Shown piece by piece: positions 32,202 through 44,694 of a stretch of DNA of 64,000 bases (positions are counted from its first letter, which is position 1; the number at the start of each line of letters is the position of its first letter). Source of the stretch: Cricetomys ansorgei (taxonomy: Eukaryota; Chordata; Mammalia; Rodentia; Nesomyidae); contig JAMJFZ010001226.1 in NCBI GenBank assembly GCA_026225945.1, positions 783,001 through 847,000 on the forward strand, in the 5' to 3' direction. A program made the translations under genes and the position numbers. Under the pieces are notes generated by a model. That model was not told the DNA's origin. It was given only the letters and a program-made list of their open reading frames with translations, and ran no database searches.

Positions 32202-34949
32202 ATGGCCCCCGCGCTGCTGCTGGTCCCCGCGGCCCTCGCCTCCTTCATCCTGGCCTTTGGCACCGGCGTGGAGTTCGTGCGCTTTACGTCCCTGCGGCCG
32301 CTGCTCGGAGGGATCCCGGAGCCTGGCGGTCCCGGTGAGCCTGCTGAAGCGGCGAGGAGCAGCCCGGGCAGCGTGGCGAGGGCGGGGCGTGGAAACAAAT
32401 GACAGGGGGACGGCAGCTGGGAGCGCCGCAGAGGAGGGCGCGGGAGCTGAATCAGAAACTCCACCGTCGGTCCTGTGCAGAAGCGGAGGCCGGCGGACAG
32501 ACAGTACAGGGTGGGGGCGGGCGGAGCTTCGCGTGGAGAACTGGGGAAAGGTAAAGAGGGGGAACCTTAGGACACTGCGTGGCCACGGTGGCGCACGCCT
32601 TGAATCCTAGCATTTGTGAGGCAGAGGCCAGCTGATCCCTGAGTTCAAGGCCAACCTGGTCTACTGAGTGAGTTCCAGGATAGCCGGGCTATGGATGTTG
32701 AGAGACCCTGTCTCAGAGAAACAAGAAGAAAACCACACTAAAGATGACTTCCCCAGCCTTGCTTTGTGTGTGTGAATATACGTGGGACGTGTGCGTGCTG
32801 TGTCTCTGCGTGTACAGACGCAGCCGAAGGCCAACCTTGGGTCATTCGTCAGGGGCCACCCACGTCTTTTAGACAGGATCTTACTATGTACCCCCAGCTG
32901 GCATGGAACTCAGAGGTCCGCCTGCCTCTACCTCCCAAGTGTTTTGGAGACACTCGCTTGAGACTTGAGGCCTACCATCTACGTTAGATGGAGCCCCTGG
33001 AAGTGGGCTTGTAGATGGTTGTGAGCTGCCAAGCCATGGCACCAGCCACTCTGGGGCTCCTCCTGCCTCTGCCTCCCCCAAACTGAGATTACAGCCACAT
33101 ACCACCATGCTGGCTTCTTACAGGGGCACTAGGGATGGAATCCAGGTTGTCATGCTTAGAGTGTTACATGTACACAGCCATCTCCCCAGCTCTTCTGCCT
33201 ACCTGCAGCCTCCTAAGAACCTTCTTTCCCAGAAGGAGGCCTAGGGAAGATGAAGGGTTGAAGGAACAGGAAGTGAACTGACATGGCCTTGAAAGCATCA
33301 GGGGCTTGGCATGGCACTCTAAAAAAGATGAGGGTGGGGGATTCTTGCCATCTTCCCAGATTTTTTTTTTTTTCCCCAGACAGGGTAGCCCCTGAAACTC
33401 ACTGTAGACCAGGCTGGCCTCTGCCTCCCAGAGGTGGGATTAGGAGCTTGGCTCGTTCCTGATCTTCTTCCCTAACTCCCTCAGATGCCCGCCACGGGTG
33501 GTTGGCTGCCTTGCAGGACCGAAATGTTCTTGCCTCCCTGGCTTGGGATCTGGGGCTTCTGCTACTGTTTGTGGTGCAACATAGCCTCATGGCAACTGAG
33601 ACCGTGAAGGCGTGGACGTCCCGGTACTTTGGAGTCCTACAGAGGTCACTGTACGTGGCGTGCACTGCCCTGGCCTTGCAGGTATGAAGCCTTGGCCAAG
33701 TGAGACAGGGTTCTTGGGATGCTTTCACTGGAAGTGAAATGGGCGTGAAGGAAGACAGAGGACCCTAACCTCAGCTTCCATTCCTCTAGGGCATATACTC
33801 ACTTTGTCAGCAAGGTGTGCGCATTTGACACTCCCCAGCACAGTATGAGTGGTCTCACTCTTGAAGCTTAGTTCATGTTCTCTTGCTCCACATCCTCTCC
33901 TTAATCCCTCCTCAGCCCTTGTCTTCCGAAACCACCTTCCTAGGTCTCAAGTCTTGCCTTCCAGGTTGTCTTCTCACTGGATGTTTAGCACTGGCTACTT
34001 TGGGTGGGTACCCGCCAGACCCCCCCCCCCATCCATTCTGTAAATTCTGTGTAGAAATGGGTCATCTTCAGAGCCTTAGTACCCCACCCAGAACCTTCCA
34101 CATGGTAAATACTACTGGTAATACTTGGGGGGTGGAGGGGGTTGCAGGTTACCGTGGGGCAGGGGAACCCGCTGGCATGCCCGGTCTCTCTTCTCTCCCC
34201 AGTTGGTGATGCGGTACTGGGAGACTGTACCCAGAGGCCCCGTGCTGTGGGAGGCTCGGGCTGAGCCATGGGCCACCTGGGTGCCTCTCCTCTGTTTTGT
34301 GCTCCACGTGGTCTCCTGGCTTCTCATCTTCAGCATCCTTCTGGTGTTTGACTACGCTGAACTCATGGGCCTCAAACAGGTGAGGATTGTACACCTCTGC
34401 CCGAGACCTACGTCTGCTCTTCTCTCCCTCCCACACTCTTCTGACTTCTCTTGGCTTTCTTATGATCCTCTTCTTTGGGCTTGCCTCGAAGGGTCTAACT
34501 ATAGGTCTCCTGGGCTCGAGGGTGACGCCAGACCAGAGAGACTCGAGAGGTGGGAGTCTCAGAAGGGGCCCTGGGCCTGATTTCTAAGATGCTGGTGCCA
34601 GGAAGAGGACAGAGGCAGCGGAGGAAGAAGGCTTGGCTTGATTTCCATGCTGTTCTCTCTCTCCCAGGTCTATTACCATGTGCTGGGACTGGGTGAGCCT
34701 CTGGCCCTGAAGTCTCCTCGGGCTTTGAGGCTTTTCTCCCACCTTCGACACCCAGTGTGTGTGGAATTGCTGACGGTGCTGTGGGTGGTGCCCACGTTGG
34801 GCACCGATCGCCTCCTCCTGGCTCTTCTCCTTACCCTCTACCTCGGGTTGGCTCATGGGCTGGACCAGCAAGATCTCCGCTACCTTCGGTCTCAACTGCA
34901 AAGAAAACTCCAGCTTCTCTCCAGACCCCAGGATGGGGAAGCAGAGTGA
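32202..34949 (+). CDS. Nrm: Nurim (nuclear envelope membrane protein)
   Basis: Nurim is a multi-pass inner nuclear membrane protein related to isoprenylcysteine methyltransferase-type proteins; its biochemical role is not settled. Coding exons are 32202-32334, 33485-33681, 34203-34379 and 34668-34949, totalling 789 nt (262 aa), equal to human nurim. The start ATG opens [20 protein letters not shown], a first membrane segment. Further hydrophobic segments are visible ([69 protein letters not shown]). The short hydrophilic end is [15 protein letters not shown]. The protein is nearly identical to the human one. The first intron (about 1.15 kb) contains B1/B2 fragments. The gene lies between Mdc1 and Ppp1r18 on the same strand. 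Confidence 0.96.
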
Positions 34950-35477
34950 GGAGCGAGCTCCAGTTCTAAGCCCTGTACTTCCTTTCCACCTCAAAATCAA
35001 AATCCCTTAACATCCAAGCCCTATCTGTTTCAGACCAGAGGCTGAGAACCATGCTGAAGGGGCTGTCCCTTCCCTGCTTACCATCTCAGTTTCTATTCTA
35101 AATTCAGAGTTTCAGATCCTGGCCTCCGGGGTCCACGTCTCACCCAGAGTGGGTACAGAACTCACGAGTCTCCTCATCTCTTAGGGCATGACCTACACAA
35201 GGCTTAAGGGTCCGTCTTGAGCACTCGCTCTCCTGGCTCTGTCATTGGCTCTACACCTCAGGGATACCCCTTCCTACCTTCCACTTCAAGGAGCCCATCT
35301 GCAAGTTTGCAGGTAGTGGCTATCTCTTTTGTACCGCGGCTGTGCCTCCTCCCCACTCCACCTCCCTAGGTACTGCCCTACAGCTCGGTGGTGCGGCTCC
35401 TACAGCGGGGTCTCCCGTCTTCAAGTCGGGTTGATTCAGGGCTCCCTGATCTCCCGAAGGATATGCGATGCAGAGAA

Positions 35478-35483
35478 ATTAAA
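35478..35483 (+). terminator. Nrm: Nrm poly(A) signal candidate (ATTAAA)
   Basis: ATTAAA lies 529 bases past the Nrm stop codon and is followed within about 40 bases by a GT/T-rich stretch (TTTTTTTTTCTAC, then GTCGTCTGTGTCC). This fits a cleavage site near 35500. Confidence 0.6.
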
Positions 35484-35499
35484 TTTTTTTTTCTACATA

Positions 35500-37254
35500 T
35501 GGTATCCAGTCGTCTGTGTCCACGTCTCTCAAGCCGCAGGACCAAAAGTGAGAGAGAGAAGATGGGGCCAAGTTCTTGTGGCACTAGCTAACGCACTCTC
35601 AGACGACCGCGGGCTGGGGCCACACCCCACGGGCCCGCCCCCATCTCCAGGTTGTCCAGTCCAGCTCCCTCCAAATATTACAGCTTCTCGAGGGGACGCT
35701 CGAGAGTCAGAGAAAAATCTCTGGGAGTGGAGCGGACTCCCAAAGCCATTTGCCTCAGATCCCCGGGCCTGGCAGCCGCCCTCACTACCACAGTAACAAA
35801 GACTGGTCAGGGAAAGCAAAGGCGTGGGGAGGAGCGGCGAGAGATGGGAAGGGCGGGTCCGACCCAGAGCAGCTGCCGCTTCCTCCCCTCGTCCCTCAGG
35901 GGGCCTGAGTCACGGGCCGCCGCCCCCGGTCGGCGAGCTGCAGCAATGGGTCTGGACGCCCAGCTTCCCCGGGGCGGCGAGGGAGGGAGCGGCTGAGGGC
36001 CTCTGGGGACAGACAGCCAAGAGCCGGGGATTGCCACGGCAGGACAGGATCCCAGGGCCGAGTCCCACGCGGGAAGGAGGGCAGGGAAGCCCCGCCCCTC
36101 GCCGGCTCCGCCCTGCGCCCCCTTCCCTCGCCCCATTGTCCGTAGACAAAGCGGTCGCCACCCCCGCCCGGCCCCCCGTCTGCGCCTCCGTCCCTCCTCC
36201 TGGTCTTCCCACCCTCCTCCCTCCGGATCTCCCTCCGCCTCTCTCCTCCTCTTCCTCTGCCGACGCTCGCTCTACCGCACCTCCTCCTAGGGACCCCGAG
36301 GCGTGTAAGTTGACTGTGGGGCTCCCACTTTAAGGTAGTGTCTCCTGGCTCCCGATCTCCCCTGGCGTGCCTTCCCTTTGTGCAGACATTGCCCGTAGGT
36401 GCACGGCCCGCTGGGTCAAGGTCCCCGGAGAGCGGGGTCCCTGGCTGGGGACGGCAGAGGCATGCTGCGTCCTCGGCGCGCCCGGGTTCTGGGGTACGGC
36501 TGCTGGGGAGGCCGGCGAGGTTGAAGGGACTGGACGCGGTGGACGCTGGGTCCCGGGAACGCGTAGGCAGCACGCTCGCCGGGGTACCAAAAGTCCCCGA
36601 GGAGGGTATTTCCCCTGACCCGCCTCGGGGGCGGAGTGCGCGGCGGGGCAGGGGCCGGACCGAGGGGCGGGGCGGAGCGCGGCCGGGAAGGCAGTGGGGA
36701 CCCGCGGGGCCCGCGCGAAGACGCGCCGGCGCCCTTGCCCGGTCTCCCCTTTACCCCGGGACCTCTGCCCTCTGCGCCCGTCCTCACCTCCGGCCTCCTC
36801 GCCCCCTCGCCCTCTGGTTCCCCGCTCTTCCTTCCCACTCATCTCCCCTGCGTACCGACGAGGCAGCCTGGTCTGAACCCGCTCAATTCCCAGCTCCTCC
36901 GTCTCCTCGCTCTCTCCTGCTTTTCCTTCCCCCTCCTTTCTCATATCTTAGGGACTGTCTGGTGTCCACAAACCCCAGTCTGGCTCTGCCTCTGCCCGGA
37001 ATCTCGACTCTTCCTCTCCCATCGTCCCCACCCCCAACTTGGCACCCAGCTTCCCTCTTCACTCTTTGAGTTCCTGCCCCTCCTGCCTCTCCGGGTTTCC
37101 TTCTGTCTTCATCCTTCGCTCCACTGCCCTCTGTTCTGAGTCCCTTCCTGCATCTCTTCCTCCTCCCCGATCCCATTCTCAGTCCCTGGGCCCCTCTGAA
37201 GTCTACCCTTCCTCTTCCTGTCCCCCACTGGTCACTCCTTCACTTCCAGTGACC
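35500..37254 (+). promoter_or_regulatory. Ppp1r18: Ppp1r18 CpG-rich promoter and 5' leader
   Basis: GC-rich and CpG-dense sequence runs from about 35800 to 36800, with many GGGCGG/CCCGCC boxes and no TATA box. A strong donor (GTAAGT at 36305-36310) could end an untranslated first exon, paired with the acceptor-like CACTTCCAG ending at 37249, five bases before the start codon. From 36750 to 37250 the leader is pyrimidine-rich. Long overlapping ORFs here on both strands reflect base composition. The intron assignment is inference. Confidence 0.5.
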
Positions 37255-40200
37255 ATGACCGCTATCCCAGATTGGAAGGTACAGTTGCTAGCCCGCCGGC
37301 GGCAGGAGGAGGCAGCGGTTCGTGGCCGTGAGAAAGCAGAGCGGGATCGCCTGTCCCAGATGCCAGCCTGGAAGCGGGGAATCCTGGAACGACGCAGGGC
37401 CAAGTTGGGCCTGCCTCCTGGAGAGGCAATCGCTGTGTCTGGGACTGCAGAGGCTGGACCTCCAGACCCAGATGAATCTGCTGTCCTCTTGGAGGCCATC
37501 GGGCCAGTACATCAGAACCGATTCATCCAACAAGAGCGGCAGCGACAGCAGCAGCAGCGAAATGAGGTGCTTGCCGATAGGAAGCCTGGGCCTCTGGAGG
37601 CTCTAGAGCGGAGATCTAGTCCTGGTAATTTAAGAGATCAGAGCCCCAAGGGAAGAGAGTCAAGAGAAGAGAGGCTAAGTCCCCGGGAGGCCAGAGACAG
37701 GAGGCTGTTGATAGGGGGAGCCCAAGAGTCAACTTCCAGGATTTTGGAGACTCGAGACTGGAGGGAGAGCCCAGCAGAGGCCAGAGACCTGAGTTCCAGA
37801 CCAGAAGAGGCTCAGAAATGGAGGCTGAGCCCTGGAGAAACTCCAGAGGAGAATCTGAGACCGGCAGGTCCTGGAGATCACAGTCCCAAGAGAAAAGAAG
37901 CATTGGAAAACAGACTGAGCCCTGGGGAGTCTGGTGAGCAGAAGGCCAGCCTGACAGAGTCCCATAAATGGAGTGCTGACTGGAGAGAACCCCAGAAGCA
38001 GAGCTCGGAACAGCTGGAGGCCTCAGAGTGGAGGCTGAGCTCAAAAGAAGAGAGGAAAGACCACTTGGAGGAGTGTGGGAGAAAGGAAGAGAAACCGAGT
38101 CCAGGGATTGTCCCAGACCAGTATCCGGGGACAAAGGAGGTTCAGGACACCACCTCCAGACAAGTAGAGACTGCTGAGCAGAGGCTGATCCCTGTGGAGG
38201 ATGGAGACAGGATCTCCAGGCCCACTGAAGGCTGGAAATGGACCCTAAACTCTGGGAAGGCTCGAGAACGGACACCCAGGGACATAGAGACTCAAACTCA
38301 GAAGCCAGATCCTCCAGCATCTTCAGAGACGCACAGGGGGCCTTCTGGTGTGGAGGTTGAAGGGGAGGCTGAGAAGGAGGCGGGGGCTCAGAGCTGGCCT
38401 CAGAGAGCCCTGCAGAACCTCTGCTCTGAGCCCGCCCCCCTCCCACCGGAGCTCGCTGGGACGGAAGACTCTAGACAGCAGGAAGAGGAAGCAGCAAAAC
38501 CCCAGCCCCCAACACCAGCCCCTCTGTCTCCCCCACCCCCAGCCCCAACTGTCCCCCAGCCCCTTGGGGATCCCCTCATGAGCCGTCTGTTCTATGGGGT
38601 GAAGGCAGGACCGGGGGTGGGGGGCCCCCGCCGCAGTGGACACACCTTCACTGTCAACCCACGGAGGTGTATGCCCCCTGCCAGCCCAGCCCCTCCGGCC
38701 ACCCCTGCCACAGCTGACGCTGCAGGGCCTGGACCTGGGAAGAAGCGGTACCCAACTGCTGAGGAAATCTTGGTGCTGGGGGGCTACCTCCGTCTCAGCC
38801 GCAGCTGCCTTGTCAAGGGGTCCCCAGAAAGACACCACAAACAGGTAAGGAAGCTGGATAGAAGTCTCTTTCCAGTTCTATCTGGATGGCTTTTTATATG
38901 CCTGTGTCCCTTCTTCTATTCTTTTCACCCCTGCACCTCCCTTCCTTTCTCTGCACACACACCCTTCCTTGCCGCTCATTTCAGAGCCTCAGGGATTCTG
39001 ACCAGCAGTCAATGCTGTGTCGGGGTGTGTCATCTTCAGGGTGTGTCCAGCCTCGTTCCTTCTTCGTCCCTCCTGCTCTCAGTCCCCTCTCCTTGGAGTG
39101 TTTGACCCAGCCAAGCCCTTATGGTTGGAGAGAGGAGATAACCAGCTCATAACTAGGAGGGCAGGGCGAGAATACCCAGAATACCCGGCAGAGAAGTTCA
39201 GGAAAGTTGGAATGAAGGTCTCAGCCCCAAGAAAGAGGGGACAGAACTAAATGAGGACATCCCAGGCCAGAGAGGGGTGAGTGAGATGGAACTGAGCTGA
39301 CTGAAGAGCAGAGAGAAGACTCTTAGACCCCACGTCAGCACCCCCTCCAGAGGCACACAGAGGCCATTTGAAGTGGGTGACCTCGGGGTTGCCTTTCTCC
39401 CTCCAACTGGGCAAATGTTAGACAGTGCTTCCTTCTTTCTGGGTACAAGAAAAGCCTTCTCTTCCAAAATATCCCAGTCCCTTCCCCCATTCTTCCTCCC
39501 TGTGCTTCCCATCCCCCTACAGAACTGGCTCAGCCTTGGTTTTCCCCTGTGTTCCTGCTACTCTGGCCTCTCCCTTCCCTTGGGGTAAAAAAGAGAGAAG
39601 TTCATTTGCAGTGAACTAAAGCAGAGACTGGCCCAGGCACTGTGGGAGTCTGGGGCAGGGGAGGGGCTGAGGCCGGCAGAGGGTCAGAGGTTAGGCTGGA
39701 ATGCAGACATGCAAGGAGACACTGGACAGGCTAACTTCTCCCTCTGGCCCTGGCCCAATGCCTTCCTTCTAGGCACCAATCAGTTTCCCAAGTGAAAAAT
39801 CTCTGGGGAGAGACGGTGCTACACTCAGATGCTTCAGACAGAGGTCTTCCACCCAGGGCCTGGGAAGCCTGTGGTCCTTATCCCATGTAAATGTGTGTGT
39901 GTGTGTGTGTGTGTGTCTTCTCCCACCTCTGCCCCAGTTCCTAATCACTGAAGCTCCAGCCCCTCCCTTGGGGTGGTACCTAAGGGTCGATCCTGAGCCC
40001 TCAGAGTATTGGCCCTCTCTTCTCAGAACTGGGCAGATTAGAAAGGATGGAGGACAGGAAGTTCTCCCAGAGTAAGGTGTTCAGAAAAGTCACTTCCCAT
40101 TGAGGCTGGCTTGTGACTTTGGGAAATGAGCTGAGGGAAGTGCAAGGCTTTGTGAGCTAAGCCTAGGAACCATCTGGGGGGAAGCCAAGGAGCCGAGTTC

Positions 40201-43200
40201 AGAGCAGGACTTGTGATGGTGACCGTACCTAGGTCATCAAGTAGGAGGGGCAGAAGCAGACCTTCCAAACAGGAAGCCTGGGGTGGGGGCCGGAAGGCTG
40301 GTGGGACCAAGTGGGAACACTGGGCCCCGGGCCTGCCAGAGCTGTGCTCAGGATGTGGTAAGAGAATCAGGAAGCAGCCTCACGGGTGGGGGTGGGGAGG
40401 AGGCAGCAGAGTTCCCCAGACCTGACCATCCACCTCTTCCTCAGCCCTCTCTAGGTCCACATCCGCACCTCTCAGCCCTCTGTCGATACAGCTTCAGCAA
40501 GGATTACTCTGCCCCCCTGCCCTGGCTCTGAGCCATCTATTACCACTTCCCTAAATAGTTCCTTCTCAGGCTCCTTCCATCAAACGTATCCCTGCCATCA
40601 TGAGAGACACCACCCCTGCCCCGAGCCAGGCTTAGCTAGTGCTTCCCCAGCAGCCTCTCTGGCTGGAGACCCGCCCCTCCTTCCCTGGCCCCCGAGTGAC
40701 CTTATATAGCCGATGAGAGAGGATCCAGTGAGTCACTTCCCTCCCTGCCCCCACCCCCCATTCGGGTTATGCATTCCTGAGAAGCCCAGTCAGAAGCTGG
40801 GGTGGGGGGGAGCGAGACAAAAGGGGGGGTGATACAGAAGTAGTCACTGAAGTAGATGGTGTGAATAAAATGAGTCCTTTTACTACAGGGTTGGGAGGGG
40901 AGCTTAGGACAAGAGAGGAGAATGGGCTTCTAGACATTTGGGTAAAACTGTCAACAATAGAACTAGTATGGGTTCCTTACCAGATGCTAGGTTGTGAGCC
41001 ATCTGGTGGCTGTCCTGTTCTGTTCTGTCAGCATTAACCCCCAGCCTCGGTCCTGTGCTGGGGCCTCAGCTGATGTCTAGACAAACCCTTACCTTATTCG
41101 CTGGGACAACTTCCAAATTCCTTTCGTGGCAACTGCCTATGTAAGTAGTCCGTGCACTCAGCCTTCTGCACTGAGGGTTTTCAACCAAGCACAGACCAAA
41201 AATATTCAGGCCCTCCAGGCTGATGGCTCAGACTTAGAATTCCATCCATGGATGTCAAGTTCAAGGCCAGCCTGGACTACTAGGTGAGCTTCAGTCTCAT
41301 AAGAAATAGAGCAGGAGAAGATGGCACAGCCATCAAAAGCTGTGCTTGATGGTGAGCCTAGGCTCAGTTCCCAGCACATACATTGTGGCTGGTGATCCTC
41401 CACCCCAATTCCAAGAGATCTGATACCCTCTTCTGGCTTTCTTGGGCACTGCATGCACATGGTGCGCTCACACACAGGCAAACCACACGTGTGTAACCAA
41501 ACACATAAAATAAAATGATACAAAAAAGTTTTTGTTTTTTTTTAAATATTAAACTTAAAAGTACATGGTAAGACCTGTGTGAGTCGTATGTGGTACCACA
41601 TAAGAGACTTGAGTACCCTGGCATTTTGCGTGAAGAGGTCTTACTACAGACTCTTCCAAAGCATTAGGTCTTGGAGTAGGTTAGAAGACGGTGAGTGCTC
41701 ATGGGAATATTAGTCCATGTGTGGGGGTAAGAGGATCAGGACATAGGTAGGAGGCAGATGTGGCAACTCCTGAATAGCATGTCCTGGAGCAGAAGGAGCC
41801 TTGAGGGTAGCTGGGGAAAGATCCCCCCACCCCCAGAGGGGTCAGCACAGAGCCCTGGAGGTGGAGGTGTGCCCAGGTGGTTGGAAGGAAATCATCCTGT
41901 TTTCACCTCTGGTTAGGCTCTCGTCTTTGTTCCATGTTAGGTGAATAAAAAGCCATTGCAGGGTTTGGACCCAAGGAATGTTCCAGTCTTGGATACACTG
42001 CTTTCCTTAGGGACCAAGGTGACACATCTCTTATTCTGCCCCTTGCAGTCACACTGTTAGTCACATGGAGGCTCTGGGATGCTGGGCCCACAGATGCCCT
42101 GGGTGGATCACCCCTCCTGTTTGTCTCCCTAAGCCCTCTGGCTTGCAGAGGTAATCTCACTGTGTCCCCCTGAGCTCCTTAGGAGGGCAAAGGGGAAGGA
42201 TAGAAGGACTCCAGAAGATAGCCTGTGTGTTCAGGATTTCTGCGCCTCTCTGGTTTTTTGCCTCTGTTTTTATGGGTACCCTCTGGCCTCCTCTCCATCC
42301 CTACCGAGTGTTTGCCTGGACTTTCCATCCTTGTCATATCTCCAGTTGCATATTCCAGGGACTCTCCTGTGTGTTGGCTCATCTAGGCTTCTCTGTTGTC
42401 TTACCCATTCCCCAGCCTGGACCCTTTTGGGTAGGGTGGGAGAAGAGGTAGGGGAGGGAAGGGGGCAGGCGTTCTGGGGCCTGGGTTTCCCAAGGAACAC
42501 CAAAGCTCTGAGGTTATGGAAAGCACGGGGCCTTCGGGGACTCCCTCCCCAGCCAGCTCATTCCTGCCTGGCCAGCTCAGATCTCACCTCCTTTGGAAAG
42601 CCTGATCGCCCCAGAGGGTGCCCTGAGGCCCAGTGCTGTGGACAGCCCTTCCTCACCTCTGCCTCACATCTGTGAAGGGCAGAGATCCTGATCTTGCCGT
42701 ACTTACCCAGATTCCCAGTCCTTGCCAAGGGCCACGTCTCCTCTCTTTTGGTGTGTGGGGTGGAGGGGCATCTTATCTTTATAAGACAGTGTCTCACTAT
42801 GGTTACCTGCCTCCGTCTTCTGAGTGCTGGCGTTAAAGGAGTGTACCACCACCCTCAGCTGGCTTTTTCTTTTTTTTAAGACAGTTTTGATAAATATGAA
42901 AGACTGGCCTGGCACTTGGTGTAATCCTCCTGCCTCATCTCTCCAGTGTTGAAATACTGGTGTGAGGCACCACACCTCTTTGTTCATTTCTGTTCTTGGT
43001 TTCTGGTTTTGTTGGGTTTTTTCCTTTTTTTTTGGTTGGGGGGAGGCACTTGACATAACCCCTGTGGAGGTCAGAGGGTTGGGGCATCAGGCCTGGCTGC
43101 AAGCGCCCTTACCCACTGAGCTGTCTCAGTGGCCCAAGTCTGGTTTGGTTTTATTTGTTTAAGATGTTATTTACTTTTATTTTATGTGTGTAAGTGTCCT

Positions 43201-44694
43201 GCCTGCATTACATCTCTGCACTCACCACATGCATACCTGCAGCCTGCAGTGGGTATCAGGTCACGCCTCCGGGAACTAGAGTTACAGATGCTTGTGAGAG
43301 GCCTTGTGAACGCCGGAAACTGAACCCCCGTCCCTTGCAAGAGTAGCAAGTACTGTCAACTACTGAGGCGTCTTTCCAGCCTCTAAGTGTTGTGTTGAAC
43401 GATGTGATTTGAAGGAAAAATCGAACTGTAAAGGAAAGTCAAATCCCCAAATGGATTGGGGGTGGTGGTGGTTAGGGGAGCCTAAGGCCAGCGGCCCTCC
43501 ACTTGAATCTGCTCTCTGGGTGGCCCCTAATAATGAATTTCCCTCCTCTCCCCCCTTTTCCACCCCAGCTCAAGATATCCTTCAGTGAGACAGCCCTAGA
43601 GACCACGTACCAATACCCTTCTGAGAGCTCGGTACTAGAGGAAATGGGCCCAGAGCCCGAGGCCCTCAGTGCTCCCAGCCCCTCAACAACCCAGCCAGAC
43701 GAGGACGACGAAGAGGAAGAGGAGGAGTTACTACTGCAGCCAGGGCTCCAGGGGGGACTGCGCACCAAGGCCCTAATCGTGGGTAAGCAGCGGCAGGAGG
43801 CGAAGGGCTCCCTCTGGTGTCCATGTGTGGTGGTGCCCGACCGGCTCCTTTAGCAGATGGAGCAATTCCTGGAGGCCAAGTGCGCATGGAGTCTCCATGT
43901 TTCAAAACCAGAGCCTGCTCATTCTCCAGATCTTCAATCCGGTTAAAAATTCCGGAGTTGGGCCAGACGGCCTGAGTCTGAATTCCAGCTTGTCTGTTGC
44001 TTGTGGTGCAATCCTGAATCCACTTGAGCTCGGTTTCTATTTATCTTGCGTGAGGTGTGCATGCCCCAATGCTAGGGATGGAATCCAGGGCCTTGAGCCT
44101 GCTAGGCGAGTGCTCTACCACTGATCAGTATCCGCAGGCTTCATTTTATCATTCACAGTTAATACTTTGTCCGGGACGGCAGGGTGTAAGTAGCTCAGTG
44201 GTAAGTCGCTGCTTGGGGCTGAGCATGGTGGCGCATGTCTGTAATCCCTCCACTCAGGCTGAGGTAGAAACCGTCAGGAGTACAAAAACAGCCAGAGTTC
44301 CAGGGCAGCCTGGTGTATACAGATTGAGACCCTGTCCCAGTCGAGCACACAAGGCTGTGGTACCTTGTTTGAATCCCAGCACCACAGAAACTTGATAGTA
44401 ACAACTACCTTCGGTCGTTGAAAGAATTGAGTAGCTTTGGAGAAGCACCTGGAACCACAGTTAGATACTAAATTACTTGACCTTTGCTGAGATGATGGTG
44501 AAATCAGACCAGCCACCTCACACCAAATCCCAGCTAACTGTGGTGACAGGCACACACCCAACACGTCATAAAGACTTCCCTTATACCAGCCACTCTCCAG
44601 TTCTGGGATGCCCGGGAAGGAGAGTGGCAGAGGCTCTCCCAGGTTCTCTGTCTTGATCACCTCTTTTCCTGCAGATGAGTCCTGCCGGCGGTGA
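37255..44694 (+). CDS. Ppp1r18: Phostensin (PP1 regulatory subunit 18)
   Basis: Phostensin targets protein phosphatase 1 to the actin cytoskeleton and binds actin filament ends. Coding exons are 37255-38844, 43569-43782 and 44675-44694, totalling 607 aa (human 613). The start opens MTAIPDWKVQLLARRRQEEA, as in the family. Residues about 100-380 are charged, low-complexity and carry degenerate repeats centred on W(R/K)LSPGE-like motifs. A Pro-rich stretch follows, then GDPLMSRLFYGVKAGPG and a GKKRYPTAEEILVLGGYLRL block. The PP1-docking RVxF-type motif KISF is at residues 532-535, the first codons of exon 2. The protein ends TKALIVDESCRR; the last exon codes only the final residues. An internal ATG at 38578 would give 166 aa, matching the known short phostensin form (165 aa in human). 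Confidence 0.95.
38845..43568 (+). other. Ppp1r18: Large Ppp1r18 intron with possible internal regulatory element
   Basis: The 4.7-kb intron is largely non-repetitive from 38845 to about 41200, with only a (TG)n tract at about 39891-39916. This SINE-free part is unusual for the window. Around 40700-40740 lie TATATAG and TGAGTCA. The rest holds SINEs: a forward B2-like copy (about 41318-41520), reverse B1-like sequence (about 42780-42870) and reverse B2-like sequence (about 43050-43385). Confidence 0.6.
40703..40735 (+). promoter_or_regulatory. TATA-like plus AP-1 motif in Ppp1r18 intron
   Basis: CCTTATATAG (TATATAG at 40703-40709, also CArG-like) lies 19 bases upstream of a perfect AP-1 core TGAGTCA (40729-40735), within SINE-free sequence. 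It could be an enhancer or internal promoter. No transcript evidence is available. Confidence 0.35.

Noticed and set aside
31883..32464. 193-codon minus-strand ORF over the Nrm promoter and exon 1
   Set aside because: It lies in GC-rich sequence antisense to Nrm and has no family resemblance.
35824..36944. Several ORFs of 140-240 codons on both strands
   Set aside because: They lie in the GC-rich Ppp1r18 promoter island where stops are rare. Their Arg/Pro/Gly/Ala-rich products look like noise.
37616..38446. 276-codon minus-strand ORF
   Set aside because: It is antisense to the Ppp1r18 coding exon, low in complexity, with no recognisable protein.
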